Source: Deltaproteobacteria bacterium (GTDB taxonomy: Bacteria; Bdellovibrionota_C; UBA2361; JAGFJO01). Taken from it: 64,000 nucleotides of DNA. The DNA lies in contig JAGFJO010000072.1 of the NCBI GenBank assembly GCA_024102635.1, positions 1-64,000 of the forward strand, given 5' to 3'. Shown piece after piece: positions 63,772 through 64,000 of this stretch (the first letter of the stretch is position 1; each line of letters starts with the position of its first letter). A program made the translations under genes and the position numbers. The notes under the pieces were generated by a model. That model saw only the letters and a program-made list of their open reading frames with translations, did not search any database and was not told the origin of the DNA.

Positions 63772-64000
63772 ATGCAGACCTTGGTCTCGAATAATCTGTC
63801 TCGTAAGCAAGCTCTCGTAGCCCTGTTTACTGCATCCCTTTTATGGAGTAGCGGCGGACTACTTATAAAAATAGTCGAATGGAATCCGATGGCGATAGCC
63901 GGCGCCAGAAGCTTGATTGCAGCGGCAACGCTGCTGCTGCTTTGCGGTGTTCCGCGCTCCTGTTGGAGCAAACTTCATGTGGCAACTGCGCTGGCTTACG
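63772..64000 (+). CDS. EamA/DMT-family transporter, truncated by window edge
   Basis: The first 76 residues from ATG 63772 are seen: a basic start, then ALVALFTASLLWSSGGLLIK and WNPMAIAGARSLIAAATLLL. The W..SG.LIK and P...A.R features are hallmarks of EamA (drug/metabolite) transporters, which normally have ten helices. The remainder lies beyond the window. It is 110 bases after the giant gene, in which no clear terminator was seen. Confidence 0.85.
   Translation, partial: MQTLVSNNLSRKQALVALFTASLLWSSGGLLIKIVEWNPMAIAGARSLIAAATLLLLCGVPRSCWSKLHVATALAY

Noticed and set aside
1-64000. CRISPR arrays, tRNA or rRNA genes, transposases, integrases
   Set aside because: No periodic repeats with spacers, cloverleaf signatures or such protein motifs were seen in a manual read.

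Overview
This 64 kb window looks like chromosome from a free-living, diderm (Gram-negative type) bacterium of mid GC content. Diderm markers are an AsmA-like periplasmic/outer-membrane biogenesis protein, several lipoprotein signal peptides, an M48 peptidase of the periplasmic kind and HslVU. A flagellin and type IV pilus-type minor pilins point to a motile, surface-active cell. Class III fructose-1,6-bisphosphatase, a bacterial GH3 enzyme, a spore-photolyase-like radical SAM protein and an annexin-like giant protein are a mix I associate with deltaproteobacteria-like lineages (Myxococcota, Bdellovibrionota, SAR324 or an uncultured neighbour). That placement is inference; there is no rRNA or tRNA gene here to settle it.

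Layout. 1-5.1 kb (mostly minus): a truncated AsmA-like gene, a tiny DUF1328 membrane protein, a TTG-start site-2 protease, and a stomatin-like SPFH protein with NfeD. 5.3-8.7 kb (plus): an MscS-type channel with a cyclic-nucleotide-binding domain, followed after 2 bases by class III FBPase. 8.9-16.5 kb (plus): a tightly packed glycan operon (methyltransferase-CgeB glycosyltransferase-methyltransferase fusion, sugar-nucleotide epimerase/dehydratase, DegT aminotransferase, tandem glycosyltransferase, CmcI-like methyltransferase). 16.7-19.9 kb (plus): SYLF lipid-binding protein, lipoprotein MsrB, CBS protein, membrane-DCC fusion. 20-41.7 kb is a mosaic of housekeeping and accessory genes: GH3, hisS with a structured leader, a PabC-like enzyme, two GT39-type mannosyltransferase-like membrane enzymes, M48/SH3/DUF255 proteins, a hybrid PAS histidine kinase, an AmpD-like amidase, an Msp1-like AAA ATPase, a spore-photolyase-like protein overlapping a nucleosidase, and an alpha/beta hydrolase.

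41.7-44.6 kb is gene-poor and AT-richer. It holds a Fic AMPylase gene whose start codon abuts a perfect 19-bp inverted repeat, probably an autoregulatory operator. 44.6-48.3 kb is a three-gene unit with one HATPase protein between two mostly helical unknowns. 48.6-51.5 kb carries hslV-hslU and a NOL1/NOP2/Sun RNA methyltransferase. hslU is interrupted by an in-frame TAA that removes the conserved C-terminus needed to activate HslV, although that C-terminus is intact after the stop. 51.5-54.8 kb (minus) holds pseudopilin-like genes and a short orphan flagellin.

56.9-63.7 kb encodes a 2249-residue protein with at least three annexin-like repeats, a glycine-rich hydrophobic segment, coiled coils, an acidic low-complexity region, a His-Pro tract and a Cys-rich C-terminus. 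It has no signal peptide. This is the most unusual object in the window. The window ends inside an EamA/DMT transporter. No rRNA, tRNA, CRISPR array, transposase or phage structural gene was seen.
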